From Candidatus Saganbacteria bacterium (GTDB lineage: Bacteria > Margulisbacteria > WOR-1 > XYC2-FULL-46-14 > WPAF01): 64,000 bases of DNA. Under the pieces are notes generated by a model, which was given only the letters and a program-made list of their open reading frames with translations, made no database searches and was not told the DNA's origin. The stretch is taken from NCBI GenBank assembly GCA_016223205.1, contig JACRPM010000006.1:1-64000 (forward strand), given 5' to 3'. The translations under genes and the position numbers were made by a program. This document shows positions 31,407 through 41,655 of this stretch, one piece after another (position 1 is the first letter of the stretch; each line of letters starts with the position of its first letter).

Positions 31407-34400
31407 TGTTCAAGAAACTGCTCTATGCTTCCGTGTTTGTTTTGGTCTTGGGAGCGGCGTCCTTTGCGGCGGTAACCTATCCTGTCCAGAGCGCCATCAG
31501 CCCCAAGGATATGTTTCCTGGCACAGACCGTGCCGTGGGATATCTATTCATTCCGGACACCCTCGATGGGTCCAGCCGCCTGATAATCAAAAAGGTTTTT
31601 AGCGACACCACCCCCGCCGAAACCGCGGCCACCATTTCTCTGCCCGGCAAGCCCTTTGGCATAGCGGTAAGTCCGGACGGAAAGAAAACCTATGTTGCAG
31701 TATCCGGTGCTACTCAAAGTATTAAGGTATATTTATTGAATGAAACTACTGGGACTTGGAGTGAAAGTACTCCTGCTATAACTTTCAGTGGTTTTCTCGG
31801 ATTGCGCGGATTGGCGGTGGCTCCAGACGGCAAGCGGCTATACGCGGCCGATGCTCTGGCCAATAAGGTGCATGTAATAGATATAGGCCCTATGGGAAGT
31901 AGAACCGTAATTGCCAGCATCGATGTGCCCGTGGTCTCCGATGTCTACGGCGTGGCGGTCAGCCCCGACAACGCCCTTTTGGCAGTTACCCGCAAGACCA
32001 CTTCCGGTTCGCTTTTTGTCTATCGCATCGAGCGCGAACTGGACGGCACCATCTCTTATCCCCAGCTCTGGAGCCAGAGCGGGCTTTATTATCCGAATTA
32101 TCCCATTTTCTCTCCCGACAGCAAACGCCTGTACGTGAGGGTGCATGAGTTAAGCGGAAGCTACAACGATGTTAACATTTACGAAAATCCCAATCGCCTT
32201 ACGGCCCCAACTCCGCTTGCCTTCCGGGTGCCTTATGATATAGCTACTTCCGAGGCCTACACCGGAAACAATCGCGGCGGCGAGGCCCTGACGCTTTCCA
32301 GTAACGGCCAATACCTGTATCTTATCCATTATAGAGTTTATACTTCGCCCACCAGGCCGGTTGAGGCCCGTTTTTACCGGGTGAGCAACTTGAACCGGGA
32401 CGGTTCGGCGCGCACCAATTACAGTGATTACCCCAGGGTTGGAGGAGCTGATGAGCTCAACGAAGGGCTGATGTATGCCACCTCGCCCGGCACGCCAACG
32501 CCTTACGACGGCCTGGTTGCGACCCCGGATGGAGCGCGGGTCTGGATGACCTGTTCCGAAGGGGGATATTCCGGATATGTGCGTTACACCGGCTTTACCG
32601 AGTATCCCAGTGGGGTTTTGACCAATGCCGTCCCCGGAGAGCCGGGCATCGTGCATCCGGCCTCCGCCAGCGGAGATAATTTAAACAACTATACGACCGG
32701 GGCAGTGCAATGGACCGATGGGGTGGACGACAGCCCGACTATCAACTATCACTTTGAAGTCAGCTACAAGAGGACCAGCTCTTCCACCTGGACGACACCA
32801 ACGGATTTTGCCTGGTTGCCCAGCACTACCCATAACGTCACTTTACCCACCAGCCTCTCTTACAACCAATGGTATGTGGTGCAGGTGAGGATGCACGACG
32901 GCACCTACTGGAGCGATCCGGCGTACTCCGAACCCTTTAAGAAATCCTTTCCGACCATAGCCTCGATCGAGGTGGATGCCAACGGGGATCCTACAGTAAG
33001 CGACTGGCGGACATACGATTATGGTGACAATATCGGCCACATTTACGATACCGTCAGGATCCGGGGCTCCGGCTTCGGGACGGTAAGCTCGCCCTGGACC
33101 AGCGGTGACGGCGACCATAGCCAGATCCAATTCGGTGTTGCCGATAAATTTGGCAATTATTACTATTATGTGATGCCGGGCCAGGAAGGAGCCGACCGCC
33201 GCATCCTTTCCTGGGAGGACAGCGAGATCATCATGATGGTCCCGCGCGCCTTTAAGGACGGCACCATCGTGAAGGCCAACAATGTGAGGGTCAAGGTAAA
33301 ATCCAACGACCTTACCAGCTCCTACAAGCAATTCCGGGTGGGCCCCGTCATCACCGAAATGACGCCCCGCAACGGGCTGGCCGGGGATGCTTCGGTCACC
33401 ATCACCGGCGCGGGCTTCAGCGGAAGCGCACTGATGGATGAGGTATATTTCTTCAATAACCAACTGGCTTCCATAACTTCGCGCACCAGCACGGCCAATT
33501 ACGATCAATTAGTGGTCTCGGTGCCTTCAACCGCCACCACCGGCCGGGTCATAGTCAGGAACAACAGCATCGACAGCGCTGCCGAATACCAGGGCAACCC
33601 ACACGGCACTTATAATGAACCGGTCGTCTTTACGGTTGATGGAGTGGCGGTGCAGAACGTGGCGGTTACTTCGCCCAACGGTGGAGAAACCTTAACTGCC
33701 GGTTCAACCGCCAATATCACCTGGACCTCGTCCGGCATTACCAATGTGAGGATCCGTTATTCCACCAACGGTGGAACCAGCTGGGGAACAGTGATCGCTT
33801 CCACCCCGGCCGCAGCCGGCACCTATGCCTGGGTAGTGCCTAATTCGCCTACTACTCAAGGCCGGATAGAGATCAGCGACGCGGGTGACAACACTCCGCT
33901 CGATACTTCCGATGCCAATTTTACTATTCAGACGGGCGGGACCACGCAGGTATTGATCGATGATTTTGAGGGTGGCACGGTGGATCCGACTACCGGCTAT
34001 TTTGCTCCGTTCGGCACCAATCCAGTCACCCGCACTCGCCAGAGCACAACGGTAGATAGCGGTTCTTATGCCATGCAGGCCCTCTATTCCTGGACCGGTG
34101 GGGATCCCGAGGTAAATTGGGGTGGGGGCTGGGGCGGAAGTTTAAGGACCAATCAAAATATAGGGATTACCGGGCTCGATCGCGTTAAATTCCGCGTCCG
34201 CGGTGATACCGGATTGAACGTCACCACCTATTTTATCCAGGTGACGACCACGGATGACAAAGCTTATCGTTCGGTCACCAAGACACTGCCGGCTACCACT
34301 GCTTGGACGACCGAAGAGGCCATGTACACCCAGATGTGGAACGAGATGGGTGCCACTCCTAACGGCGCGCCGGATCCCGGGGAAGAGCTATTCTCCGCGC

Positions 34401-35476
34401 GGACCGACAAGACCATAAAGAGCTATTCCATCGTGTATAATGGGCATAATACTACGCCCATTACAGCTAACCATTACATAGATAACATCGTGGCGGCCTC
34501 TTCCGGGGCGCAGCCGAGCTCCATTTCCACCGCGATCGCCCGCGCGGGCGACACCGTGGGATCGGGCATTAACTTGAGCTGGACCGTCAGCGACGGGTAC
34601 GCCGGCACTTATAATATTTATAGAAAAACCGGGGCCTGGGATGCGGCGGATGGGGTGTTCAACACCACAGCTGCCAGTTGGGGCACTCCGTGGAGGTCCA
34701 GCGTGATGAGCCCGGTAACCGATGACACGCAGGTTGGGCAGGGCACCCAGACCTATTACAAGGTAGTGAAAAGCGCCGAAACCTTGTCCGATGCCATGTT
34801 GCTTACCGATGTGGTCGGTAAGTTCGACCTGGCGGTCGGCCCTTCAGATACTCAGCCGGAGAAATTCTTCATTTCCGTGCCCTTGGTGCCAATCGCGCCT
34901 CTTACCGATTTCCTGACCGATGCTTTCGGCGCGCAGATCGGCGAGGGAGACGGCATCCTTACCTTTAACATGAACAAGGATGTCTTGACCGGCTCGCTTT
35001 ATTCCGGAGGGGCCTGGTCGGCTTTCCCGGGAGCAACCGCGATCACCAATGTTAGTTGGGGACGGTCTTATGGGTACCTGACCATGACGGAAAAATATCT
35101 GACCGTGGTGGGCAAGGTGCCGGAAAGCCCCAACCTGCTCTCCTTGACCGGCGGTTGGGATGGGACGCACGATTATGCCGCGGTCGCGGAATGGATCGCC
35201 AATTCATATCCCGTGCCGGTGACCATTACAACCTCTGCTCTGGGGAGCTCGACTTCCCGGGGCACCAGCCCGCTGGATGGCGGAACGGTCTATCAGTTCA
35301 ATGCCAACGCCGACTTAATGGGTGGCGTGGACGGCATGGCCGTGAATACCGCCGCTGGATGGGTCAGCGGGACCTTGACCGATCCCTCGACCCTAAGGCT
35401 TGTTCCCGGCAGAGGATACATGTTGAACGAACCGGTAAACAGCGCGTTTACCTGGGCGCAACCGAAGCCGTATTAA
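31407..35476 (+). CDS. Large secreted multidomain surface protein
   Basis: 1356 residues with signal peptide MFKKLLYASVFVLVLGAASF. Order of domains: a YncE-like propeller of repeats such as GIAVSPDGKKTYVAV and GLAVAPDGKRLYAAD (~60-420); a fibronectin-like region; two IPT/TIG domains (TVRIRGSGFG and ASVTITGAGFSG); a Kre9/Knh1-like domain (VTSPNGGETLTAGSTANITW); a CBM-like domain (VLIDDFEGGTVDPTTGYF); another fibronectin-like domain; and a C-terminal domain ending FTWAQPKPY. ATG 31407 is chosen for its ribosome binding site and signal peptide. First gene of an operon with two other surface proteins; role in adhesion or glycan binding inferred. Confidence 0.75.
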
Positions 35477-35489
35477 GGAGGAGGAAAAA

Positions 35490-37763
35490 ATGACCATGAG
35501 AAGCAGAATTTCAAAAGCGATAGGAGGGATGATCGTAGGGCTGATGCTCGTGATGTCGTTTAGCACCGCCGCTTATGCGGTGGCCGTGACGATCTCCTCA
35601 AGCGGTACCAATGTCCCGCCCAACCAGATCTATAATAATACGGGTGTGGGCGGTACTTTACTGGCCACGGGCGCTTTTGTCCAAATTATTCAATCTCCCG
35701 ACGGGACGGCCGGCGATCCGGACCCGACCACCGGCGCTCCGGCGGGGGATACGATCATTACCCCGACTGGAACGCTATCTGCCCCTGGTACTTTTTCCGC
35801 TTCCCGGAATATTGCCGCATCCAATTATGTGTATATCCGTGCCTGGGAGACCTGGAACGGGGTCGGGGTCCCCTCTGGTCGTTGGGGAACTTCCACTCCC
35901 GCCAGTGTCGGGACCGGATTTGCATTTACTTATAGGCCGGCTAGCTTTGCTACCACGGTAACTTGGGCACCCCCGTCTGCCGGCACGCTCCAATTCAGCG
36001 CCGCCACTTACAGTGTAGTTGAAAATGTTGCGACCGCCACCATCACCGTTACCCGCACGGGTGGAAGCAGTGGGGCAGTGGGCGTAAGCTATGCTTCAAG
36101 CAACGGCACCGCTACAGCCGGATCCGACTATACCGCGGCCAGCGGAACCTTAAGCTGGGCCAGCGGGGATTCAGCCAGCAAAACCTTTACGGTTGCAATC
36201 ACACCAGATACTATCGATGAACTTAACGAGACCGTGATCTTGACTTTGAGCGCTCCCACTGGTGGAGCTACCCTAGGTTCTCCTAACCCGGCAACACTTA
36301 CTATTACTGACGATGATCCAACACCTCCGGGAGATTCAGTGACGGTAAACACTCCTAACGGCGGTGAGACCTTGGATGTCGGCGCTACATATAACATAAC
36401 CTGGACATCATCCGGGATAACCAATGCCCGCATTCGTTATTCCACCGATGGTGGGGCTACTTGGACGGTAGTCATTGCCTCTACCCCGGCTGCAGCGGGA
36501 ACCTATGCCTGGACGGTTCCTAATACTCCTACCACACAGGGTAGGGTGGAAATAGCAGACGCGGCGGATAGCACTCCGATTGATACATCTAATGCGAACT
36601 TTACTATTCAGACCGTAACTCCCGCTACCTCGGTGCTCATCGACGACTACGAGGGAACGGCGGTTAATCCGCTCACCGGCTACTACAATGCCGGTTTTTC
36701 AGGGGTTGGCACGCCCGTGCCCACCATGACCAGGGTGACCGGCGCCGCAAATGTACACGAGGGTACCTATGGCATGAATACAGTTTATGCGGCAGGGGCG
36801 GCCTCGCCCAACGATTGGAGAGGCTGGGGTGGTGTTCTGACATCAGCCAAGAACATTTCCGCCACCAATACCATCTCCTTCTGGCTTAAGGGCGACGGCT
36901 CCGCCAATAAGGTGAAGATCCAATTCAAAGATGCCGACGGCAGCAATTACGGCGTGACAGACGCCGATGCCGTATCTCTAACTGATACCACCTGGAAGGA
37001 ATACAAGATCCCGGTGAACCGCGTGACCAACCAGATCACGGCCGGGACCACTGCCGGGCTTGACTTGGCCAATATCATTGAATACCAGTTCGTGTTCTCC
37101 GGCACCGCCGCCTCCAGCGGGGTGCTGATAGATTATGTGGTGGCTACCACTGAAATAGCTTCCACCAACCCGCAGATCATAAGCATTACGCCGGCTACTG
37201 CGGCAGTGGGAGATACCATAACCATCGCTGGCGCCAACCTGGATGTTGCCGGCACGGTGCAATTTATAACCGAGGGCGGAGTGATCACCGCGGTCAATTC
37301 CACTGCTACCAATACGCCTATCACCGCTTGGAGCGCCGCCTCGGTAACGATGCGCGTACCCAGCATGGGACCGGGTGCCAAGTCCGTTAAGATAGTCCGG
37401 TCTTCGGATCTTCTGGAGAGCAATGAGGTGTCCTTTGAGGTCACCGCCACTGCGGCTCCGGCCGACTCGGCCACCAACGCTTATCCCAATCCGTTCAATC
37501 CTTTGGGCGGCGAGACCACCAAGATCGTCTTCTCGCCGGGATCGGCAGCCAAGGCCGATATCTACATCTTCGATATGACGGCCAAGCTGGTCCAGAAACT
37601 CAACTGGCCGACCACGGGCTCCACCCGTCCGGACGGACGCGTGGAAGTCACCTGGGACGGCAAGAACTCCTACGGCGAGATCGTAGGGGACGGCGTCTAC
37701 CTCTACCGTGTAGTCGACGGTGGAGTCCGCAAGGGCAAGATCCTTGTGGTCAACAAGAAGTAA
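35490..37763 (+). CDS. Secreted Calx-beta/IPT protein with FlgD-Ig-like C-terminal domain
   Basis: 757 residues with a signal peptide (ending around SFSTAAYAVA). Domains: N-terminal beta region; Calx-beta (ATITVTRTGGSSGAVGVSY, TITDDDPTPP; ~165-270); Kre9/Knh1-like (VNTPNGGETLDVGATYNITW); CBM-like (LIDDYEGTAVNPLTGYY); IPT/TIG (ISITPATAAVGDTITIAGA); and a C-terminal FlgD-Ig-like domain (AYPNPFNPLGG, DIYIFDMTAKLVQKL, VYLYRVVDGG). That last type is common at the C-terminus of surface and T9SS-like cargo proteins. The Kre9-CBM pair is shared with the upstream gene, pointing to duplication. Ribosome binding site GGAGGAGG. Confidence 0.75.
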   Translation: MTMRSRISKAIGGMIVGLMLVMSFSTAAYAVAVTISSSGTNVPPNQIYNNTGVGGTLLATGAFVQIIQSPDGTAGDPDPTTGAPAGDTIITPTGTLSAPGTFSASRNIAASNYVYIRAWETWNGVGVPSGRWGTSTPASVGTGFAFTYRPASFATTVTWAPPSAGTLQFSAATYSVVENVATATITVTRTGGSSGAVGVSYASSNGTATAGSDYTAASGTLSWASGDSASKTFTVAITPDTIDELNETVILTLSAPTGGATLGSPNPATLTITDDDPTPPGDSVTVNTPNGGETLDVGATYNITWTSSGITNARIRYSTDGGATWTVVIASTPAAAGTYAWTVPNTPTTQGRVEIADAADSTPIDTSNANFTIQTVTPATSVLIDDYEGTAVNPLTGYYNAGFSGVGTPVPTMTRVTGAANVHEGTYGMNTVYAAGAASPNDWRGWGGVLTSAKNISATNTISFWLKGDGSANKVKIQFKDADGSNYGVTDADAVSLTDTTWKEYKIPVNRVTNQITAGTTAGLDLANIIEYQFVFSGTAASSGVLIDYVVATTEIASTNPQIISITPATAAVGDTITIAGANLDVAGTVQFITEGGVITAVNSTATNTPITAWSAASVTMRVPSMGPGAKSVKIVRSSDLLESNEVSFEVTATAAPADSATNAYPNPFNPLGGETTKIVFSPGSAAKADIYIFDMTAKLVQKLNWPTTGSTRPDGRVEVTWDGKNSYGEIVGDGVYLYRVVDGGVRKGKILVVNKK

Positions 37764-37775
37764 GGAGTGAATGCC

Positions 37776-39620
37776 ATGAGAAACATCATGAAAAAGAGCA
37801 TCGCGATCCTGGGAGTGATAGGACTGCTGGCCGGGGTTTCGCTGGCAGCCGATAATTTATTGATAACCGATCCTACCTACATAGGCACCGGCGCTCGGCC
37901 GCTGGGCATGGGTAAGGCGTACGTGGCGCTGGCCGAGGACGCCGACGGGATATTCATCAATCCCGCCGCGCTCGGCAAAGTGGACCAGCCCAAGCTTACC
38001 TCCATGTACTCGAACGTCCTGGGAGATGTGAACTATGTGGTGCTCGGCGGGGCGTATCCGGTCGGCCTCAATTCCGCCATCGGAGCCGGTATTGTCCGCT
38101 CCGGAGTGGACGGCATTGGTCTTTATGACAATTTGGGAACCAGTTTAGGATCGGGCAGCTGGGGCAATTCCGTCGCTTTCCTTTCTTACGGACAGAACTT
38201 CGCCGACGGCAAGCTGTCTTTGGGCGCCAGCATGAAATATTATAACCAGGGCGGCACCGGCACCGCGACCATCGAATCCGCTTCGGCCTCGGGCCTGGGA
38301 TTCGATCTCGGCGCCATCTATTCGCCGACCGAAATGCTTTCTTTGGGTATTTCGGCGCAGAACCCGTTGGGCACGCGGCTTGAGAACGGCCTGGGAGCGG
38401 AAAACAAGATCCAGAGCATCGTGAAATTGGGCGCCAACGTGAAACTGGAGCCCTTCGGCACGCAAAAGATGAACGTGGCGATCGACGCGGACCTTTCGGC
38501 CCGCCGTCCCACCACCTATCACGCCGGTATCGAATATATGCCGGTCAACAACATCGCCCTGCGGGTCGGTTTGGACCAAGATCCGGGGGTGGGGGGGTTA
38601 GTTGAAACCAATCCTACCGCGGGTGTGGGACTAAAAGTGGGCGGGATGCAGGTCAATTACGCGTATCACCCGTATAGCGGCATTGCCGATAATGCTACTC
38701 ACTATATCTCGCTTGCTTATGTGGGCCCCGACAAGCCGGTGGAAGAGGACATCATCGAGATATCGCTTAGCAAGCCGATAGATAAATCCGTGATCTACGC
38801 CGACAATGTAGAAGTGGCGGGATCGGTGAAGAGCAAATCCGCGGTCTTTCCGCTCAAGGTCAACGGCGTTTCCGTACCGGTTGATCCCACCGGCAAGTTC
38901 TCCTTTAATGTGCCGGTAGATAAGGTGGGCAAAAAACTGGTGCTGGTCGAGGCCTCTACCAAGGACGGCCGCCAGATCAGAGAATCTCGCCGGGTACTGC
39001 GCCTGGTGCAGTTCACCGATGTGGGCGAGAGCTACTGGGCTCGCAAACCCATCGAGTACACCGGCACCGTAGGCCTGGTGCAGGGCTATCCGGACGGCAA
39101 GTTCAAGCCCGAAGCGTCCTTAACCCGCGCCGAAATGGCAACTCTCTTGGTGCGCGCCGAAGGGATGAAACTGCCCTACAAGCCGCGCCAGGTATTTAAG
39201 GACGTCAAAACCTCCCACTGGGCCGCCAACTATATCGAAATGGCGGTGAGGATGGGATTGGTCAAGGGTTATCCGGACGGCAAGTTCCGTCCCAACAACA
39301 AGATCAACAAGGCCGAAACCGTGGCGGTGCTGGCGCGTTACGACAAACTGGCGCTCAACCCCGTGGAGGTCAAGCCCTACAGCGATATCAAGGCAACGCA
39401 CTGGGCGGCCAAATATATCCAGGCGGCCAAGGGGTCGGGGATGCTGGGCTACATCGAAGGGACCCGCTTAAGGCCCGCCGAGGAGGTCAACCGCGCCGAA
39501 GCGGTGGAGATGTTGAGCAAGACCAATATGGCCAGCAAGGCCGTCAACGACCTGCTCTCCTGGGACAAGGGCTACGAGTTCGAAATATCCAGGCCGACCA
39601 TCAGGGCCAGTATTTACTAA
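37776..39620 (+). CDS. PorV-like outer membrane barrel fused to three SLH domains
   Basis: A signal peptide (from MRNIMKKSIAILGVIG) precedes a PorV/UPF0164-like barrel (TGARPLGMGKAYVALAEDADGIFINPAAL, later LGAIYSPTEMLSLGISAQNPLG). A short beta domain follows, then three SLH repeats (DVGESYWARKPIE...GYPDGKFKPEASLTRAEMA; SHWAANYIEM...GYPDGKFRPNNKINKAE; THWAAKYIQA...NRAEAVEML), roughly 415-600. SLH domains bind peptidoglycan-linked polymers, so this protein would tie the outer membrane to the wall, as OmpM-type porins do. ATG 37776 is preferred to GTG 37767 because of GGAG spacing. It follows FlgD-Ig cargo genes and may be their export partner, as PorV is in T9SS. Confidence 0.8.
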   Translation: MRNIMKKSIAILGVIGLLAGVSLAADNLLITDPTYIGTGARPLGMGKAYVALAEDADGIFINPAALGKVDQPKLTSMYSNVLGDVNYVVLGGAYPVGLNSAIGAGIVRSGVDGIGLYDNLGTSLGSGSWGNSVAFLSYGQNFADGKLSLGASMKYYNQGGTGTATIESASASGLGFDLGAIYSPTEMLSLGISAQNPLGTRLENGLGAENKIQSIVKLGANVKLEPFGTQKMNVAIDADLSARRPTTYHAGIEYMPVNNIALRVGLDQDPGVGGLVETNPTAGVGLKVGGMQVNYAYHPYSGIADNATHYISLAYVGPDKPVEEDIIEISLSKPIDKSVIYADNVEVAGSVKSKSAVFPLKVNGVSVPVDPTGKFSFNVPVDKVGKKLVLVEASTKDGRQIRESRRVLRLVQFTDVGESYWARKPIEYTGTVGLVQGYPDGKFKPEASLTRAEMATLLVRAEGMKLPYKPRQVFKDVKTSHWAANYIEMAVRMGLVKGYPDGKFRPNNKINKAETVAVLARYDKLALNPVEVKPYSDIKATHWAAKYIQAAKGSGMLGYIEGTRLRPAEEVNRAEAVEMLSKTNMASKAVNDLLSWDKGYEFEISRPTIRASIY

Positions 39621-39642
39621 GCCACAGTACAGTTTAACGGTG

Positions 39643-39676
39643 AAACCCCCCGGTGAACCCGGGGGGTTTTTCTTTT
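39643..39676 (+). terminator. Intrinsic terminator of the surface-protein operon
   Basis: Stem AAACCCCCCGG (39643-39653) and CCGGGGGGTTT (39659-39669), loop TGAAC, then a T-rich tail. It separates the sigma70-driven surface operon from the kinase region and precedes the next sigma28-like -35 by 8 bases. Confidence 0.9.
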
Positions 39677-39683
39677 ATTAGGG

Positions 39684-39714
39684 TGAAATTTTCCTCATAA
39701 ACCGCGGATAATCA
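39684..39714 (+). promoter_or_regulatory. Sigma28-like promoter of kinase gene 1
   Basis: TGAAATTT at 39684, 16 bases after TGAAA, then CGGATAATCATACG. Good match, directly after the terminator of the previous operon. Confidence 0.65.
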
Positions 39715-39729
39715 TACGGGTGAAAATGA

Positions 39730-41034
39730 GTGCCAGCAACGCGCCGGACCTTAAATATTCTTCCTTATAAAAGACAGCAGATCGCGCATGAATTGTCGCG
39801 TCCAGTGCGTGGATTGCCGGTTCGAGGACCAAAACACGAAATAAATCCTGAAGCCGGTTCCATTAAATTGGCTGCGCTTATCTTTGTAGCCGCCGGCGCT
39901 TTGGGAGCGGGAGCGGGGGAATATTATTTTGCCTACCACAAGGTTAATGGCGCCACAGATCTGGAAAGGGTAGGTACGCACCTGCTCGAGATGTCCGCCT
40001 GGAAGCGCCAATATCACCGTATGGTTCCCGGGGCGATGGGCTTTGCCGCCGCCGAGGCCTTGACATTGATCTGCTGGGCGGCCTACCGCCTGATCTGCTC
40101 TCCCTTGGGAGGCAGGCCTAAGATAGAAGATCCAAACCTAAAGGATTATATTCTTGAAAAGAGTTTGGGAGCGGGGGGCATGGGGGAGGTCTTTGAGGCC
40201 CGTCACAAGAAGACAAAGGAAAAAGTGGCCATTAAGAAACAGCCGATCGTGGATGAGCGTTGCCGAGAGCGATTCCGCAGGGAAGCCAGGATCCTACAGC
40301 AGATCGAGCATCCCGGGGTGGTCGGCTATAAAGGTTTCATTGATACCCTCGGCGCCGATCATGGTTATCTCATTATGGAATATCTGGAAGGGAAGGAAAT
40401 AGATGTATTTTTCAGTGAAGAAGAATTAATTGTCGGCAAAAGCCCCCATCAAACGTTGCGGTTTAAGCTCGGACTCATAGAGCAGGTAAACCAGGCCCTG
40501 GGGTACGTGCACCAAACCCAACAGATAATTCATCGCGATCTCAAGTGTGCGAATGTCTTTGTGGTCAGGGGAGCCGACGGCCGGCTCCGCGCCAAACTTT
40601 TGGATTTCGGCATCGCCAAAGATCTGGCCGAAAATATGTCGTGCGCCGGCAAACTGACCTTGGACCGAACTTTTCTGGGAACGCTGCTTTATGCCGCTCC
40701 GGAGATGTTTTGGGGCTGGATGGGCAACGATCCGGAGGGAAGGTCCTTCGAATGCAAGCTCATCGACCACCGGGCGGACATCTATTCTCTGGGTGTGATC
40801 TTATACAAACTGCTGGTCGGCCGGGAGCCGTATGGGCAGGATGAGGTAACCAAAGCTCATATGGCGAAAAGGCCGACTCAAATATCCTTACCCCGGGACC
40901 TGCCTCCCCAAACGCAGGCGCTGGTCCTTAAGTTGCTTTCCCGCTATCCATCCGAAAGGCCCCAGAACTCGGTTGAAGTGCAGGCCTTAATTTCTTTGGC
41001 AAAGAGTGAAATTTCGGGGATTGGGAGCCGATAA
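39730..41034 (+). CDS. Membrane-anchored Hanks-type Ser/Thr kinase 1
   Basis: 434 residues. A short basic tail and two hydrophobic stretches (AALIFVAAGALGAGAGEYYF and the region near 100-120) lead to a kinase domain at about 141-425: nucleotide loop SLGAGGMGEVFEAR, lysine VAIKK, HRDLKCANV (near 267), DFGIAKD (near 291), AAPEMF and the DIYSLGVILYKLL segment. All residues needed for phosphotransfer are present. The segment KVNGATDLERVGTHL is repeated in kinase 2 (KVNGATQLERVQSHL), so the two arose by duplication. GTG 39730 is the best in-frame start. Inferred to phosphorylate proteins of the same cluster, reversed by the PP2C at 45779. Confidence 0.85.
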   Translation: MPATRRTLNILPYKRQQIAHELSRPVRGLPVRGPKHEINPEAGSIKLAALIFVAAGALGAGAGEYYFAYHKVNGATDLERVGTHLLEMSAWKRQYHRMVPGAMGFAAAEALTLICWAAYRLICSPLGGRPKIEDPNLKDYILEKSLGAGGMGEVFEARHKKTKEKVAIKKQPIVDERCRERFRREARILQQIEHPGVVGYKGFIDTLGADHGYLIMEYLEGKEIDVFFSEEELIVGKSPHQTLRFKLGLIEQVNQALGYVHQTQQIIHRDLKCANVFVVRGADGRLRAKLLDFGIAKDLAENMSCAGKLTLDRTFLGTLLYAAPEMFWGWMGNDPEGRSFECKLIDHRADIYSLGVILYKLLVGREPYGQDEVTKAHMAKRPTQISLPRDLPPQTQALVLKLLSRYPSERPQNSVEVQALISLAKSEISGIGSR

Positions 41035-41037
41035 TAA
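41007..41037 (+). promoter_or_regulatory. Sigma28-like promoter inside the end of kinase gene 1
   Basis: TGAAATTT at 41007, exactly 16 bases after TGAAA, then CCGATAATAAAATACG. Perfect FliA-type -10. It overlaps the last nine codons of the kinase gene and drives the 41061 gene. Confidence 0.7.
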
Positions 41038-41060
41038 AATACGCGAGGAGGTGAATCTAA

Positions 41061-41543
41061 ATGAGAATGGGTCATTCTGGTTTTGTGAATGCAGAAAGAA
41101 ATCAATTTGTTAGAGATGGCATGAAATACGCCAATAATCGGGTTTTTATCCGCGGCGGAGGCCATAGGAATTCCATATTGAGATATGTGATACTACCGGG
41201 CCTAGTGGCCGGCGTTTTGGCGGCGGTGGCCGGTCCCGCATTGGCAGCGGTGGCGTTGGGCGTGGGTTTGGCCGGATTGGGCGGCAAAGCGATCGCCTCC
41301 AAGAGCAGGCTCAATAGCGTTACTCTGCGCGGCACCGGACAGGTAAGCGAAGGCGGACCGCAGATCACATCTTTCTTGAAGTCGTTGAGACAAAGCGATC
41401 CTATTGCGTACCATCGTATCAGAGAGGCGCTTTATACTGATCCTACCCGACGGAAAGGGGTGCTCACCAACGTCCTGTTTGCCGGTCCCCAGGACGGCAC
41501 CCGGACGATCGCTGATTTTGTCAGCAGTCAGATCGACCAATAA
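41061..41543 (+). CDS. Small membrane protein of unknown family
   Basis: 160 residues. A basic N-terminus (MRMGHSGFVNAERNQFVRDG) precedes a 40-residue Ala/Gly/Val-rich hydrophobic stretch (LPGLVAGVLAAVAGPALAAV and following) that may form a hairpin of two short helices. A soluble basic tail follows (TSFLKSLRQSDPIAYHRIREAL). Ribosome binding site GGAGG. It has its own promoter and a terminator after it, so it is monocistronic. Nothing identifies its function; its place between two kinases suggests a partner or substrate. Confidence 0.55.
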   Translation: MRMGHSGFVNAERNQFVRDGMKYANNRVFIRGGGHRNSILRYVILPGLVAGVLAAVAGPALAAVALGVGLAGLGGKAIASKSRLNSVTLRGTGQVSEGGPQITSFLKSLRQSDPIAYHRIREALYTDPTRRKGVLTNVLFAGPQDGTRTIADFVSSQIDQ

Positions 41544-41560
41544 TTGTCTGTTTTCCCTAC

Positions 41561-41592
41561 GGGCGCTAACTAGAGTCATTTAGTTAGCGCCC
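41561..41592 (+). terminator. Intrinsic terminator after the small membrane protein gene
   Basis: GGGCGCTAACTA (41561-41572) pairs perfectly with TAGTTAGCGCCC (41581-41592), followed by ATTTCTTATATT. It lies 15 bases before the next sigma28-like promoter. Confidence 0.8.
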
Positions 41593-41607
41593 ATTTCTTA
41601 TATTAAC

Positions 41608-41638
41608 TGAAATTTTTTTCGGCATTTATCGATAATGA
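41608..41638 (+). promoter_or_regulatory. Sigma28-like promoter of kinase gene 2
   Basis: TGAAATTT at 41608, exactly 16 bases after TGAAA, then TCGATAATGATACG, followed at once by the GGAGG ribosome binding site of the kinase gene. Confidence 0.7.
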
Positions 41639-41655
41639 TACGGAGGAATAACAGC

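Noticed and set aside
37470-37763. Claim of a full type IX secretion system
   Set aside because: Only a PorV-like barrel and an FlgD-Ig C-terminal domain are visible; no PorT, SprA or GldKLMN gene lies in the window and FlgD-Ig domains occur outside type IX systems.
39720-39770. Short reading frame GTG AAA ATG AGT... beginning 13 bases after the kinase-1 -10 box
   Set aside because: It is only 16 codons, out of frame with the kinase, and has no similarity to anything; it might be a chance product of a TSS-proximal GTG, so it is not annotated as a gene.
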